NCBI GenBank assembly: GCA_964488495.1
Contig: CAZAUQ010000062.1
Coordinates: 1 to 9,292, forward strand
Origin: UBA1402 sp964488495
GTDB taxonomy: Bacteria; Bacteroidota; Bacteroidia; Bacteroidales; UBA1402
Length of the DNA: 9,292 nt
Reading direction: 5' to 3'
A program made the translations under genes and the position numbers. Positions 1 to 6,609 of this stretch are shown here, piece by piece (position 1 is the stretch's first letter; each line of letters starts with the position of its first letter). The notes under the pieces were generated by a model that saw only the letters and a list, made by a program, of their open reading frames with translations, did no database searches and was not told where the DNA came from.

Positions 1-1
1 T

Positions 2-373
2 CAGCAAATGGAAGCCGTTTCGCAGAAGGTCGAAAAAGCCACTCTGGGCGACATTGACGCCCTGGCTGCCCTGAAAGAAGAAATGGATGCCAAAGCCCTG
101 GCAACCTTGGCCGCCAAAGCCAAAAAAGCCGAAAAAGCTGCCGAAGCCAAAGCCGACAAAGCCGAAGCCGCTCCCAAAGCAGCCAAAGCCGACGAGGCCG
201 AAAAAGCTGAAAAGCCTGCCAAAAAAGCCAAAGCCGACAAAACCGAAGCCAACGACAGCGAAGCCGAAGAAGCTCCCAAAGCTAAAAAGCCGGCCGCCAA
301 AAAAGCCGCTGCCAAAAAGGAAAGCACCGACCAGGCCGACGAAGCTGCTGCCGAAGAGCCCAAAGCAGAATAA
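2..373 (+). CDS. C-terminal part of unidentified protein with Lys/Ala/Glu-rich tail (5' partial)
   Basis: The reading frame is open from the left edge (Gln-Gln precede the first Met at position 8) to a TAA at 371-373, so the real start lies outside the window and the Met at 8 is probably internal. The first 35 or so visible residues look like an ordinary helical segment (LGDIDALAALKEEMDAK). The remaining 85 or so are almost entirely Ala, Lys and Glu, with short repeats of the AKADKAE and KKPAAKK type, and should be disordered or a long charged helix. Tails like this are known on several Bacteroidota ribosomal and nucleic-acid-binding proteins (bS16 is one example), but nothing visible identifies the folded part, so no function is assigned. 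The region is clearly richer in GC than the operon that follows. A strong terminator sits 70 bp after the stop, so this is the last gene of its transcript. The long open frame on the opposite strand is a by-product of the GCC/GCT/AAA codon repetition. Confidence 0.75.
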   Translation, partial: QQMEAVSQKVEKATLGDIDALAALKEEMDAKALATLAAKAKKAEKAAEAKADKAEAAPKAAKADEAEKAEKPAKKAKADKTEANDSEAEEAPKAKKPAAKKAAAKKESTDQADEAAAEEPKAE

Positions 374-442
374 GTTCACCAAAGAGGCCCCAAACCGCGA
401 ACCGCTCTTAAGCCCTTCCGGTCTGAGGCCTTCCATAAACGC

Positions 443-476
443 AACGAGGCTGTCATCAAATGACAGCCTCGTTTTA
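443..476 (+). terminator. Rho-independent terminator of the left-edge gene
   Basis: A perfect inverted repeat pairs 443-455 with 461-473 (13 bp, extendable by one T-A pair), leaving a 3-5 nt loop. A T-rich run (TTTTATTA) follows immediately in the plus direction. It lies 70 bp after the stop codon at 373. In the minus direction the sequence after the hairpin is GCGTTTATGG, a poor U-tract, so it may only weakly stop the convergent operon that ends at 508. Confidence 0.9.
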
Positions 477-507
477 TTACCTGTATTATCGGGGATCTGA
501 AAGCGGC

Positions 508-1560
508 TTATTTAATACTAAATTTCTCCTTGGTTGTGCCGTGTTGATTGTTTAAGATTATCAGATAAATCCCTTCCGGAAGTGCCGATACAGAAATAGA
601 TTCATTAGCTTCTACCTGCCGAAAAAGCATTTTGTTTCCGTTCAGATTATAAATTGAAAGAGCATTCTCTGTTGTGGCATCCGAATAAATATAAATTTCT
701 TTCGTTACAGGATTGAGACTAATTACGGTGTTGTTACTTTCCAAGGTTTTGACTTCGTTAAAAACGACCTGCTGAACTTGCTTAATCTTGTAATAAGTGG
801 TTGCTTCCATACTTTGGACGAGTTGGTAACCCGGATTATTAATTGTATCTGTCCATATGTTGCCGTCCCAAAACAAAAACCTGAAGTTGCAATAATTTTT
901 CTGATCTTTGTCAACACCATAAAAATAATCCGATTTCATCGAAGCCTTAAATGATTGGCTTGTTTTATCGTACACATAGTCCACAATAAGGATTGGATTA
1001 TTCTCTGCATTGTATGTATATTTTTTGCTTGAGAATTTCTCCCAAACACCATTGTCCAATTCATACTTTATAGTAGAATCCCGTAATCCGTTTCTGTAAT
1101 AACTGATTTCCTTTTCTTCAAGGCCTTCGGCAGAAGAGGTTATCAGTGTATCGCCACTATAACTGTAGTATTCTTCTGCTTGCAACACCCAGGAGTTTGT
1201 TTCCTGGTCACGACAATACCTTGTTTGTTGTGTTTTTCTGCCCTCCTTGTCGTAGGCTGTCAAAACTGAATCGTCTTTTACATAGATATCGCTGTTTTGT
1301 GCTTTGGAATAAGACCACGATTTTATTTCGTTACCGTAAGTGGCTTCTGTTTCATAGTAGGTTATACCCCTTTCTGATTGTTCCTGTACCACCGTTCCAT
1401 TCATTATGATCTTCATTGATATGCTTGTATGCATAGAGTCTGCAATTAGTTTATTAATGAATGATTCGCTGCGGAGAGACTTGTCGATATACGCTGTATT
1501 TTGTCCAAAAGCAAGCATGGTGCTTAGCATCAATGCGATTGCAACTACTGTTTTTTTCAT
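508..1560 (-). CDS. T9SS type A sorting-domain protein, secreted, Tyr-rich repeats
   Basis: This 350-residue protein begins with a classical signal peptide (Lys-Lys, a hydrophobic stretch, likely cleavage after AFG at residue 19). It ends in a domain of about 70 residues, 281-350, with the hallmarks of the Por secretion tail family: a SLNPV start, LSIYNLNGNKM in the middle, LPEGIYLIIL near the end and a basic, beta-rich finish (KEKFSIK). In Bacteroidota this domain directs proteins through the outer membrane by the type IX system, after which it is removed and the cargo is attached to the surface or released. Between the two, residues 45-260 carry irregular Tyr-rich strand pairs (YYSYSGDT, KKYTYNAENN, VDYVYDKTSQ) that resemble YD-type or DUF3836-like repeats. 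No catalytic motif is visible. It is the last gene of the operon, 12 bp after the beta-barrel gene, so the two are probably co-expressed and may work together at the cell surface. What it binds is unknown. Confidence 0.88.
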   Translation of the reverse strand: MKKTVVAIALMLSTMLAFGQNTAYIDKSLRSESFINKLIADSMHTSISMKIIMNGTVVQEQSERGITYYETEATYGNEIKSWSYSKAQNSDIYVKDDSVLTAYDKEGRKTQQTRYCRDQETNSWVLQAEEYYSYSGDTLITSSAEGLEEKEISYYRNGLRDSTIKYELDNGVWEKFSSKKYTYNAENNPILIVDYVYDKTSQSFKASMKSDYFYGVDKDQKNYCNFRFLFWDGNIWTDTINNPGYQLVQSMEATTYYKIKQVQQVVFNEVKTLESNNTVISLNPVTKEIYIYSDATTENALSIYNLNGNKMLFRQVEANESISVSALPEGIYLIILNNQHGTTKEKFSIK

Positions 1561-1572
1561 ACTGTTTTTATC

Positions 1573-2586
1573 TTACTTTTTAAGAAATCCAAATCTTGAG
1601 CCAATAAAAACGCCGAATCCTACATTCCAGCATAATCCGCCCAATGCACTCTCGTTGGCTTTGAATCCTGTCATGTAGCCCAATTCTGTATGAACATCCA
1701 TAATGCTGGCGAATATTACTTTGCAGCCAACACGAAAACCGAGATTGTCAAAAGTTTTCGCCGAGGAGACGGGCACAAGATTCCATGCCACCCCATCGGT
1801 GTCTTCCAGGCTTTTCAATTTCGAAGAGGGAGATATCAGCAAATGGGCGTACCAATCTAAATAAACATCTTTGGTTGCCGCACTGTACGCACCGTCGAGC
1901 AAGACCTCGAGATGTTGGGTAATTCTCTGCCTGTAACCCACATAAAAGGTGTTCAACCGGTAGTTGGTTCTTGGCGACGAATAGAAGCCCTCCGGGAATA
2001 CAACACCTCTCTGAAATCCCGAAACCGGTGCAGTAAAAGCGTCGGAGACTCTTTCGTATTGCCAGATGTTACTGGGGGGATCGTCCAACTCCACCTCCAG
2101 CGAAAGACCTCTGTTTTGTGTCATAAAACCAAGGTCCAGCCCGTGGTAGGTATTTTCGCTGACGTTAGGAATATTTATATAAGTCACATAAGTGTAGTTT
2201 CCCATTTTTGAGCCGCTCAGGTTTAATTGTACGGTGCGTGTCTTTCGTGTCTTTGCAAAAAACCAGGTTGTTCCCAATTCCAAAGAAGAAAATTTGGTCA
2301 TGCCCGCCCCCGGCTCAATGTCGCGGGTATCTCCATAGGCATTGCCGTCCACATAGGCTTTACGGTAGCTGATCACAGGCACAAAATCGGCAATATGGGT
2401 TTGAAGGCTAAGACCGTAGCCCAAAGCGACACCTCTGCACATTTCCACATCCGTCACATCTATCACCAAAGAAGTTCTTTTGTAATTTTCGGGATTGTCT
2501 TCTACAATTTTGTAGGACTGGCTTCTTTGCGAATAAACTAAATGGCTGATTAGAAGCCAGGCGAAGAGTAGGATTGTTTTTTTCAT
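1573..2586 (-). CDS. Probable outer-membrane beta-barrel protein
   Basis: The protein has 337 residues with a signal peptide (MKK start, hydrophobic core, likely cleavage around VYS-Q at residues 19-20). The rest is rich in alternating polar and hydrophobic strands with aromatic girdles, such as YRLNTFYVGYRQRI, LEVLLDGAYSA, VYLDWYAHLLIS, and a final strand near NVGFGVFIGSRFGFLKK. That pattern is typical of small outer-membrane barrels of Bacteroidota. I see no plug domain, TonB box or OmpA-like domain. It is shorter than SusC-type porins, and it lacks the recognisable N-terminal pattern of PorP/SprF proteins. The gene starts 33 bp after the upstream hypothetical gene and ends 12 bp before the T9SS cargo gene. 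This suggests it could be an anchor or partner for that cargo, but this is inference from position only. The start is chosen because it gives the signal peptide. Confidence 0.75.
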   Translation of the reverse strand: MKKTILLFAWLLISHLVYSQRSQSYKIVEDNPENYKRTSLVIDVTDVEMCRGVALGYGLSLQTHIADFVPVISYRKAYVDGNAYGDTRDIEPGAGMTKFSSLELGTTWFFAKTRKTRTVQLNLSGSKMGNYTYVTYINIPNVSENTYHGLDLGFMTQNRGLSLEVELDDPPSNIWQYERVSDAFTAPVSGFQRGVVFPEGFYSSPRTNYRLNTFYVGYRQRITQHLEVLLDGAYSAATKDVYLDWYAHLLISPSSKLKSLEDTDGVAWNLVPVSSAKTFDNLGFRVGCKVIFASIMDVHTELGYMTGFKANESALGGLCWNVGFGVFIGSRFGFLKK

Positions 2587-2619
2587 TCTTGTATGGTTTT
2601 ACTATAAGGTATTCCTTTT

Positions 2620-4134
2620 TTACTTAAAGTCTATTTCTTCTACAGCCAGGAACTTATTGTCACCGGTCCGGCTTATTATAACATAGGTGCCATTGGGTGT
2701 ATCGATGCCGGGAATTCTTTTGTCCAGGTAATACTCGTTTTTATCTTCTTTCGATTTTCGGCCATACGATGTAAAATCGCTTATAGTACAGGCGTTTGCG
2801 TCTATTTTGCCTATGCGGAAATAGTTACCGTCTTTGGTTTTTTCTATCAATACCGGAAAGACTTGGCTGTTGGTGTTTTGCCTGATAAACATATCAATGG
2901 GTCTTTGGTTTTTTTTGTCGGCCGAAGCCGTATAATCTTCCAGCACACCGTGGGTATATTGTTTTATCAGATTGCCGGCACGATCAAATTGCAGATAATA
3001 CATACAGGCAGGTAATCCGAGTTTCTGAAAGACTGCCAGCACGTGGCCGTTCGCAAGCTCAAGCAGCCCCCGGTAGGTATTATTTTTTTTGTGTAAATAC
3101 TCCAATGTGTGGTCAAAAAGGGCGGTTCTCTTCTCGCTGCCCGGTTTTACCGCTATCGTTTCCAGGGCCGAAGCCAATGTCTTTTGGGAATAGACGGGCT
3201 TGTCGTCTTCGATCTTTACAAGCAGTATTCCCTGGTCTTTTTTCTTTCCCACTCGTGCCAATACATAGATAAGTCCGTTTTCCAATATCTCGGCTCCCAG
3301 AATTAACATATCGGGCATACCATCGAAACAAATTTGTTTATCGACGCTGCCATGTTTATTGATAATAGTGATGGTTCTGGTATTGGATCCTTTATTGTAG
3401 AATTCTTCTGAACCTTTGGATGGGGTGGGAACATCTTTGGAAATCAGCATCAGTCTATTGTTTGCCACTTCTGTACATATTTCCGTTTGTTGAACATAAG
3501 TAAAAGGTATGAGGGTGACTTTTTCTACAGCCAGTTTATTGGCGTCGGCTTTTACAACGCAGTAGTCTATGTAAGTATCCACACTGCCCACTCCCAATCT
3601 CCCCTTGGTAACCAGTTTGGGAAAAACGCCGCCCAGGGCTATTAAATCGCCGGCAGAAAGAAAACCCATGTTTTTGTCCAGACCTAAAGTTCGGGTACTT
3701 TGGGATTGACCGTCAATACCTACGTGCATTTCAGAAATGGGAATTATTTTTCTTTCATCAGGCGTCAAAATGCCCTTGATTGTTTTTTCGGCAACAAATT
3801 CTTCGCCAATATACCTACCGTCGATGTAATTTTTTTGGATATACCCTTTTTCGAGTTCCATTTGTCCCCAAAACGAGGAAGGTACCACCCTTACAAAGCG
3901 GACAATTCCGTCTTTCTGACCAACGCTGACCTTGGTCGAATTGGAATTTTTTTCTGCCGGGCTTGCCGTTGTTGGTTGCGAGTTGATGGTGTTCAAGTTT
4001 TGATCGAATGTAAACTGATACAGTTCGACCTCTTTTTTGGACAGCACTACGTTTAACTGATTATCTCGGGTTAATTCTACTTGAGCTAATTTTGCTTTTT
4101 TGAACTCTTTGGGAATTTCAACAACAGTTTTGTT
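2620..4134 (-). CDS. Unrecognised beta-rich protein, possibly propeller-like (5' end lost in assembly gap)
   Basis: There are 504 visible residues. The frame stays open right up to the gap at 4135. The residues nearest the gap (VVEIPKEFKKAK, then VELTRDNQLNVVLSKKEVEL) look like genuine protein, so the GTG at 4045-4047 is not the start and the true N-terminus, perhaps a signal peptide, lies in the missing sequence. The protein is full of short beta strands joined by turns, with loosely repeated units ending in patterns such as LVKIEDDK, YYLQFDRAGNLIKQY and FRIGKIDANA. These resemble blades of a beta-propeller (LELANGHVLAVFQKLG, LENGLIYVLARVG). No active-site motif or named family is recognised. 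It lies between the two-component genes and the barrel gene, with 33 bp to the latter. It could be a periplasmic or surface protein controlled by the adjacent regulator. The stop codon is at 2620-2622. Confidence 0.75.
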   Translation of the reverse strand, partial: NKTVVEIPKEFKKAKLAQVELTRDNQLNVVLSKKEVELYQFTFDQNLNTINSQPTTASPAEKNSNSTKVSVGQKDGIVRFVRVVPSSFWGQMELEKGYIQKNYIDGRYIGEEFVAEKTIKGILTPDERKIIPISEMHVGIDGQSQSTRTLGLDKNMGFLSAGDLIALGGVFPKLVTKGRLGVGSVDTYIDYCVVKADANKLAVEKVTLIPFTYVQQTEICTEVANNRLMLISKDVPTPSKGSEEFYNKGSNTRTITIINKHGSVDKQICFDGMPDMLILGAEILENGLIYVLARVGKKKDQGILLVKIEDDKPVYSQKTLASALETIAVKPGSEKRTALFDHTLEYLHKKNNTYRGLLELANGHVLAVFQKLGLPACMYYLQFDRAGNLIKQYTHGVLEDYTASADKKNQRPIDMFIRQNTNSQVFPVLIEKTKDGNYFRIGKIDANACTISDFTSYGRKSKEDKNEYYLDKRIPGIDTPNGTYVIISRTGDNKFLAVEEIDFK

Positions 4135-4234
4135 NNNNNNNNNNNNNNNNNNNNNNNNNNNNNNNNNNNNNNNNNNNNNNNNNNNNNNNNNNNNNNNNNN
4201 NNNNNNNNNNNNNNNNNNNNNNNNNNNNNNNNNN
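4135..4234. other. Assembly gap of 100 Ns
   Basis: Exactly 100 Ns lie between two readable sequences; a round 100 is a common placeholder for a gap of unknown length. The base word GTTTTGTT is found at both edges (4127-4134 and 4235-4242) and again at 4244-4251. The response regulator has lost its C-terminus here and the next gene its N-terminus. No reading frame drawn through the Ns should be trusted. Confidence 0.98.
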
Positions 4235-4684
4235 GTTTTGTTGGTTTTGTTCCGACGACATCTTTTTTACGAGGGGCAGAATTTCACAGGCGAAATAACT
4301 GCCTTTTTCTATGAGTGCTTTAATCCCTTTCCGGAATTCTTCTTTGCCGCAGATCTTTAGCATATATCCGTCTGCTTCGTATTCGAGGGCTTTTTTTACA
4401 TAATAGGCCTCATCGTGCATGGATAGAAAAACCACTTTTATGCCTTCGAATTGCTCTTTTACTTTACGACAAAGCTCCAGACCGTCCAGGCCGTTCATTT
4501 CGATGTCGGCAATAAGAATATCAATTTCTCCTTGCAGCAGGGTGATTTTTGACCATGCTTCCTCTCCGTTGCCTGCCTTTCCGGAAATTACCGTATCAGG
4601 GCTATCAGAAAGCATGCTTTCTATGCCGCTGACCACAAGTGGGTGGTCGTCAACAATGAAAATTCTTGCTTTTTGTTCTGTCAT
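4235..4684 (-). CDS. NarL/FixJ-type response regulator, receiver domain (3' end lost in assembly gap)
   Basis: The 150 visible residues form a complete receiver domain: acidic pair Asp12-Asp13 followed by His-Pro (VDDHPLV), phospho-acceptor Asp60 (LIADIEMNGLDG), switch residue Ser88 (FLSMHDE) and Lys110 (GYMLKICGKEE). The phosphorylated form should be produced by the kinase encoded immediately upstream. The VDDHPLV start and the HisKA_3 partner are typical of the NarL/LuxR class, whose members carry a DNA-binding LuxR helix-turn-helix of about 60 residues after a short linker. That domain would fall in the gap and is not seen. The last visible residues, SSEQNQQN, look like the linker. The ATG at 4682-4684 overlaps the kinase stop codon (ATGA), indicating translational coupling. 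A receiver-only protein ending just past the gap cannot be strictly excluded, but would be unusual for this pair. Confidence 0.92.
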
Positions 4685-6564
4685 TGCCTGGGAATGATTA
4701 TGTTGAATGTGGTTCCTTTGTTGAGATCCGACAAAAGTTCCACCTTGCCCTTGAGTTGCTTAACCCTGTCAAAAATATTTTTCAATCCCATGCCTTTTGT
4801 TTCTTCAAGTATGGCTGTATCAAAACCCCGGCCATCGTCTTCAATGTTGAGTATAACTTGGTGCGGAGTATATTCCAATAAAATGTTAATGTTTTCGGCC
4901 TCGGCATACTTCATAGCGTTATTACTGATTTCCTGCACGATACGATACAGAACAAAATTACTGTTTTCGTCCTGATCCAAAGCCAGTTCTGCATTTTTCA
5001 CTTTAAGATTGAATTGTGCAGGTTTTTGCATAAAATTGCATTGATCGCAAAAATTTTCAAGAGCCGGGACCAATCCTTTATTTAAATCTTTCGGTGCCAT
5101 GTTGTGCGAAATCGTACGTATTTCGAGGGAGGCCTCTTTTACGAGCCCGGATATTTCTTTTACCTGATCGCTGTCTCCGCTTTTTAAAGACGAAATATAC
5201 ATTTGAATCACGGCCAGTTTCTGATTTACGCTGTCGTGCAATTCGCGCGCAATTCGCGAACGCTCGTTTTTTTCCATTCCTATAAGCATCGACATCACAA
5301 TTTTGTCTTGTTCGACGATTCTCAGTGCTGCAGCTTTTTTCTTTATCTGGACATAAAACAAAAACAGGGCTATCATCAACAACATTATCGCAACTATCAG
5401 AGCTATAATAATCCGCTGAATGGATAGCTGTCGTTGTTGCCCGGCTATTTGCCGCATTTTTTTATCCGACTCGTATTCTATGTTGAGCCGCTCAATAGTT
5501 CGGTTGATATCTATATTATTTATTTTTTGCTGAATGTGGATTATAGAATCTTTCCATTGCAGTGCTAACTGATAATTGTTCTCGTTGGCGGCATTGGCAG
5601 CAAGTGTATTGAAAACAAGGGCTTTTTTGTCGGGGCTGTTTTCGCGGGAAAAAATGTCGATTGCTTTTTGATAATAATAGTCGGCTTGACGGGAATGTCC
5701 TGTTTGGTAATAAATATTGGCAAGCAGTACCAGATTTACGGCCATATTTACTTGGAAACCACAAATAGAATCTGTTTGATAAGATTTATGAAAATAAAAA
5801 ATAGCACTGTCGGTTTGGTTTTTTTCTAAATAACAGACGGCCATGTTGTTGTAGAACGAACTTAAGGACAGCTTGTACTCTTCGTTACCGTAACGACGTA
5901 TCATTTCTCTGTCGATAATAAGGGCACTGTCCAAAAGCCCTCTCCTGCCGTATAAGTTGGCTTTTAGATGGGCCATGCTCAACAACAAAGGCAGGTAGGT
6001 GGAATCTCGGCCGGCTTGGTTAATGTAGGCCGCTGTTTTGTCAAAATCGCCTTTATTATAAGAGGCTTTGGCCATATTTCCGTAGACGGTGCAGAGGCGG
6101 ACTGAATGCTTGAGCGTTTCGTACTGTTTTACTGCCTGATGAAAATAATGGAAGGCGGAGTCGTATTCGGCCAGCATCATAAAATTGATTCCTTTGCACA
6201 AGAAGCATAAAGCATTCAGGGAATCGACGGTAGATTGACTCTTGAGGCTGATAATTGCTTCATCAATAAATTGATTTGATTTTGCATAATCTCCGGCTCT
6301 GTAACTTAGCCTGCTTTCGGTCATTTTTTTTAAATACTGCATCAAATCAGAGGAATAATCCCTTGTAAGACTGTCCAGGCAATAATAATAATTGAGCAAA
6401 GAATCGTATTCGGCATAGCTGTATGATTGAAACTTAGGATAATAAGAATCAAAAACACGCCGATCTTCTGCCTCATATCTGGAACAACCTGTAATAAGTA
6501 TTAATACAAAAACAAAAAAAAAGGCTCCCTGTCTTTTCTCTTTTGTGTTTTTCTCCCTCGCCAT
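4681..6564 (-). CDS. TPR-sensor histidine kinase, HisKA_3/HATPase_c (DesK/NarX class)
   Basis: This 627-residue sensor kinase starts with a basic segment and a hydrophobic stretch ending in a lipobox-like LITGC (Cys27). Residues of about 80-345 form a periplasmic array of roughly five to seven TPR-like helical pairs (for example LAEYDSAFHYFHQAV, MAVCYLEKNQTDSAIFYFHKSY, LANIYYQTGHSRQADYYYQKAI). A coiled-coil region follows to 380, then one membrane span at about 384-404 and a basic KKK stop-transfer. The cytoplasmic part has the HisKA_3 dimerisation domain with phospho-acceptor His443 (ARELHDSVNQ), then the ATP-binding domain: N box with Asn548/549 (QEISNNAMKYA), G1 motif DDGRGFD at 576-582 and GMGLKNI at 591-597. 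All catalytic motifs look intact. It should phosphorylate the response regulator whose start overlaps its stop codon. It is first in the operon, 45 bp after the antiporter gene. The signal sensed is unknown; TPRs suggest protein or peptide binding. Confidence 0.95.
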   Translation of the reverse strand: MAREKNTKEKRQGAFFFVFVLILITGCSRYEAEDRRVFDSYYPKFQSYSYAEYDSLLNYYYCLDSLTRDYSSDLMQYLKKMTESRLSYRAGDYAKSNQFIDEAIISLKSQSTVDSLNALCFLCKGINFMMLAEYDSAFHYFHQAVKQYETLKHSVRLCTVYGNMAKASYNKGDFDKTAAYINQAGRDSTYLPLLLSMAHLKANLYGRRGLLDSALIIDREMIRRYGNEEYKLSLSSFYNNMAVCYLEKNQTDSAIFYFHKSYQTDSICGFQVNMAVNLVLLANIYYQTGHSRQADYYYQKAIDIFSRENSPDKKALVFNTLAANAANENNYQLALQWKDSIIHIQQKINNIDINRTIERLNIEYESDKKMRQIAGQQRQLSIQRIIIALIVAIMLLMIALFLFYVQIKKKAAALRIVEQDKIVMSMLIGMEKNERSRIARELHDSVNQKLAVIQMYISSLKSGDSDQVKEISGLVKEASLEIRTISHNMAPKDLNKGLVPALENFCDQCNFMQKPAQFNLKVKNAELALDQDENSNFVLYRIVQEISNNAMKYAEAENINILLEYTPHQVILNIEDDGRGFDTAILEETKGMGLKNIFDRVKQLKGKVELLSDLNKGTTFNIIIPRQ

Positions 6565-6609
6565 AAATTTGTATTTAAAATATAATAACCCGATAACAGC
6601 AGTACTGAT

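Noticed and set aside
1..363. A 120-codon open frame on the minus strand rich in Ala and Ser
   Set aside because: It is the reverse reading of the Ala/Lys-codon repeat of the plus-strand gene, whose frame continues from the left edge and ends before a strong terminator.
1573..2586. Barrel protein as PorP/SprF, a T9SS component paired with cargo
   Set aside because: Size is similar and it neighbours a T9SS cargo gene, but the typical N-terminal sequence pattern of that family is not present.
4035..4047. GTG at 4045-4047 as start of the beta-rich protein
   Set aside because: The frame remains open to the gap and the upstream residues look like real strands of the same protein.
4118..4234. Apparent continuation of the response regulator through the Ns to a stop at 4118
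   Set aside because: It depends on the arbitrary 100-N length. The final codons lie in a stretch better read as the N-terminal part of the next protein in another frame.
6577..6584. TATATTTT on the minus strand as a promoter -7 element for the kinase operon
   Set aside because: It matches only part of the TAnnTTTG consensus, has no -33 partner and would leave a leader of just a few bases; transcription might instead continue from the antiporter gene.
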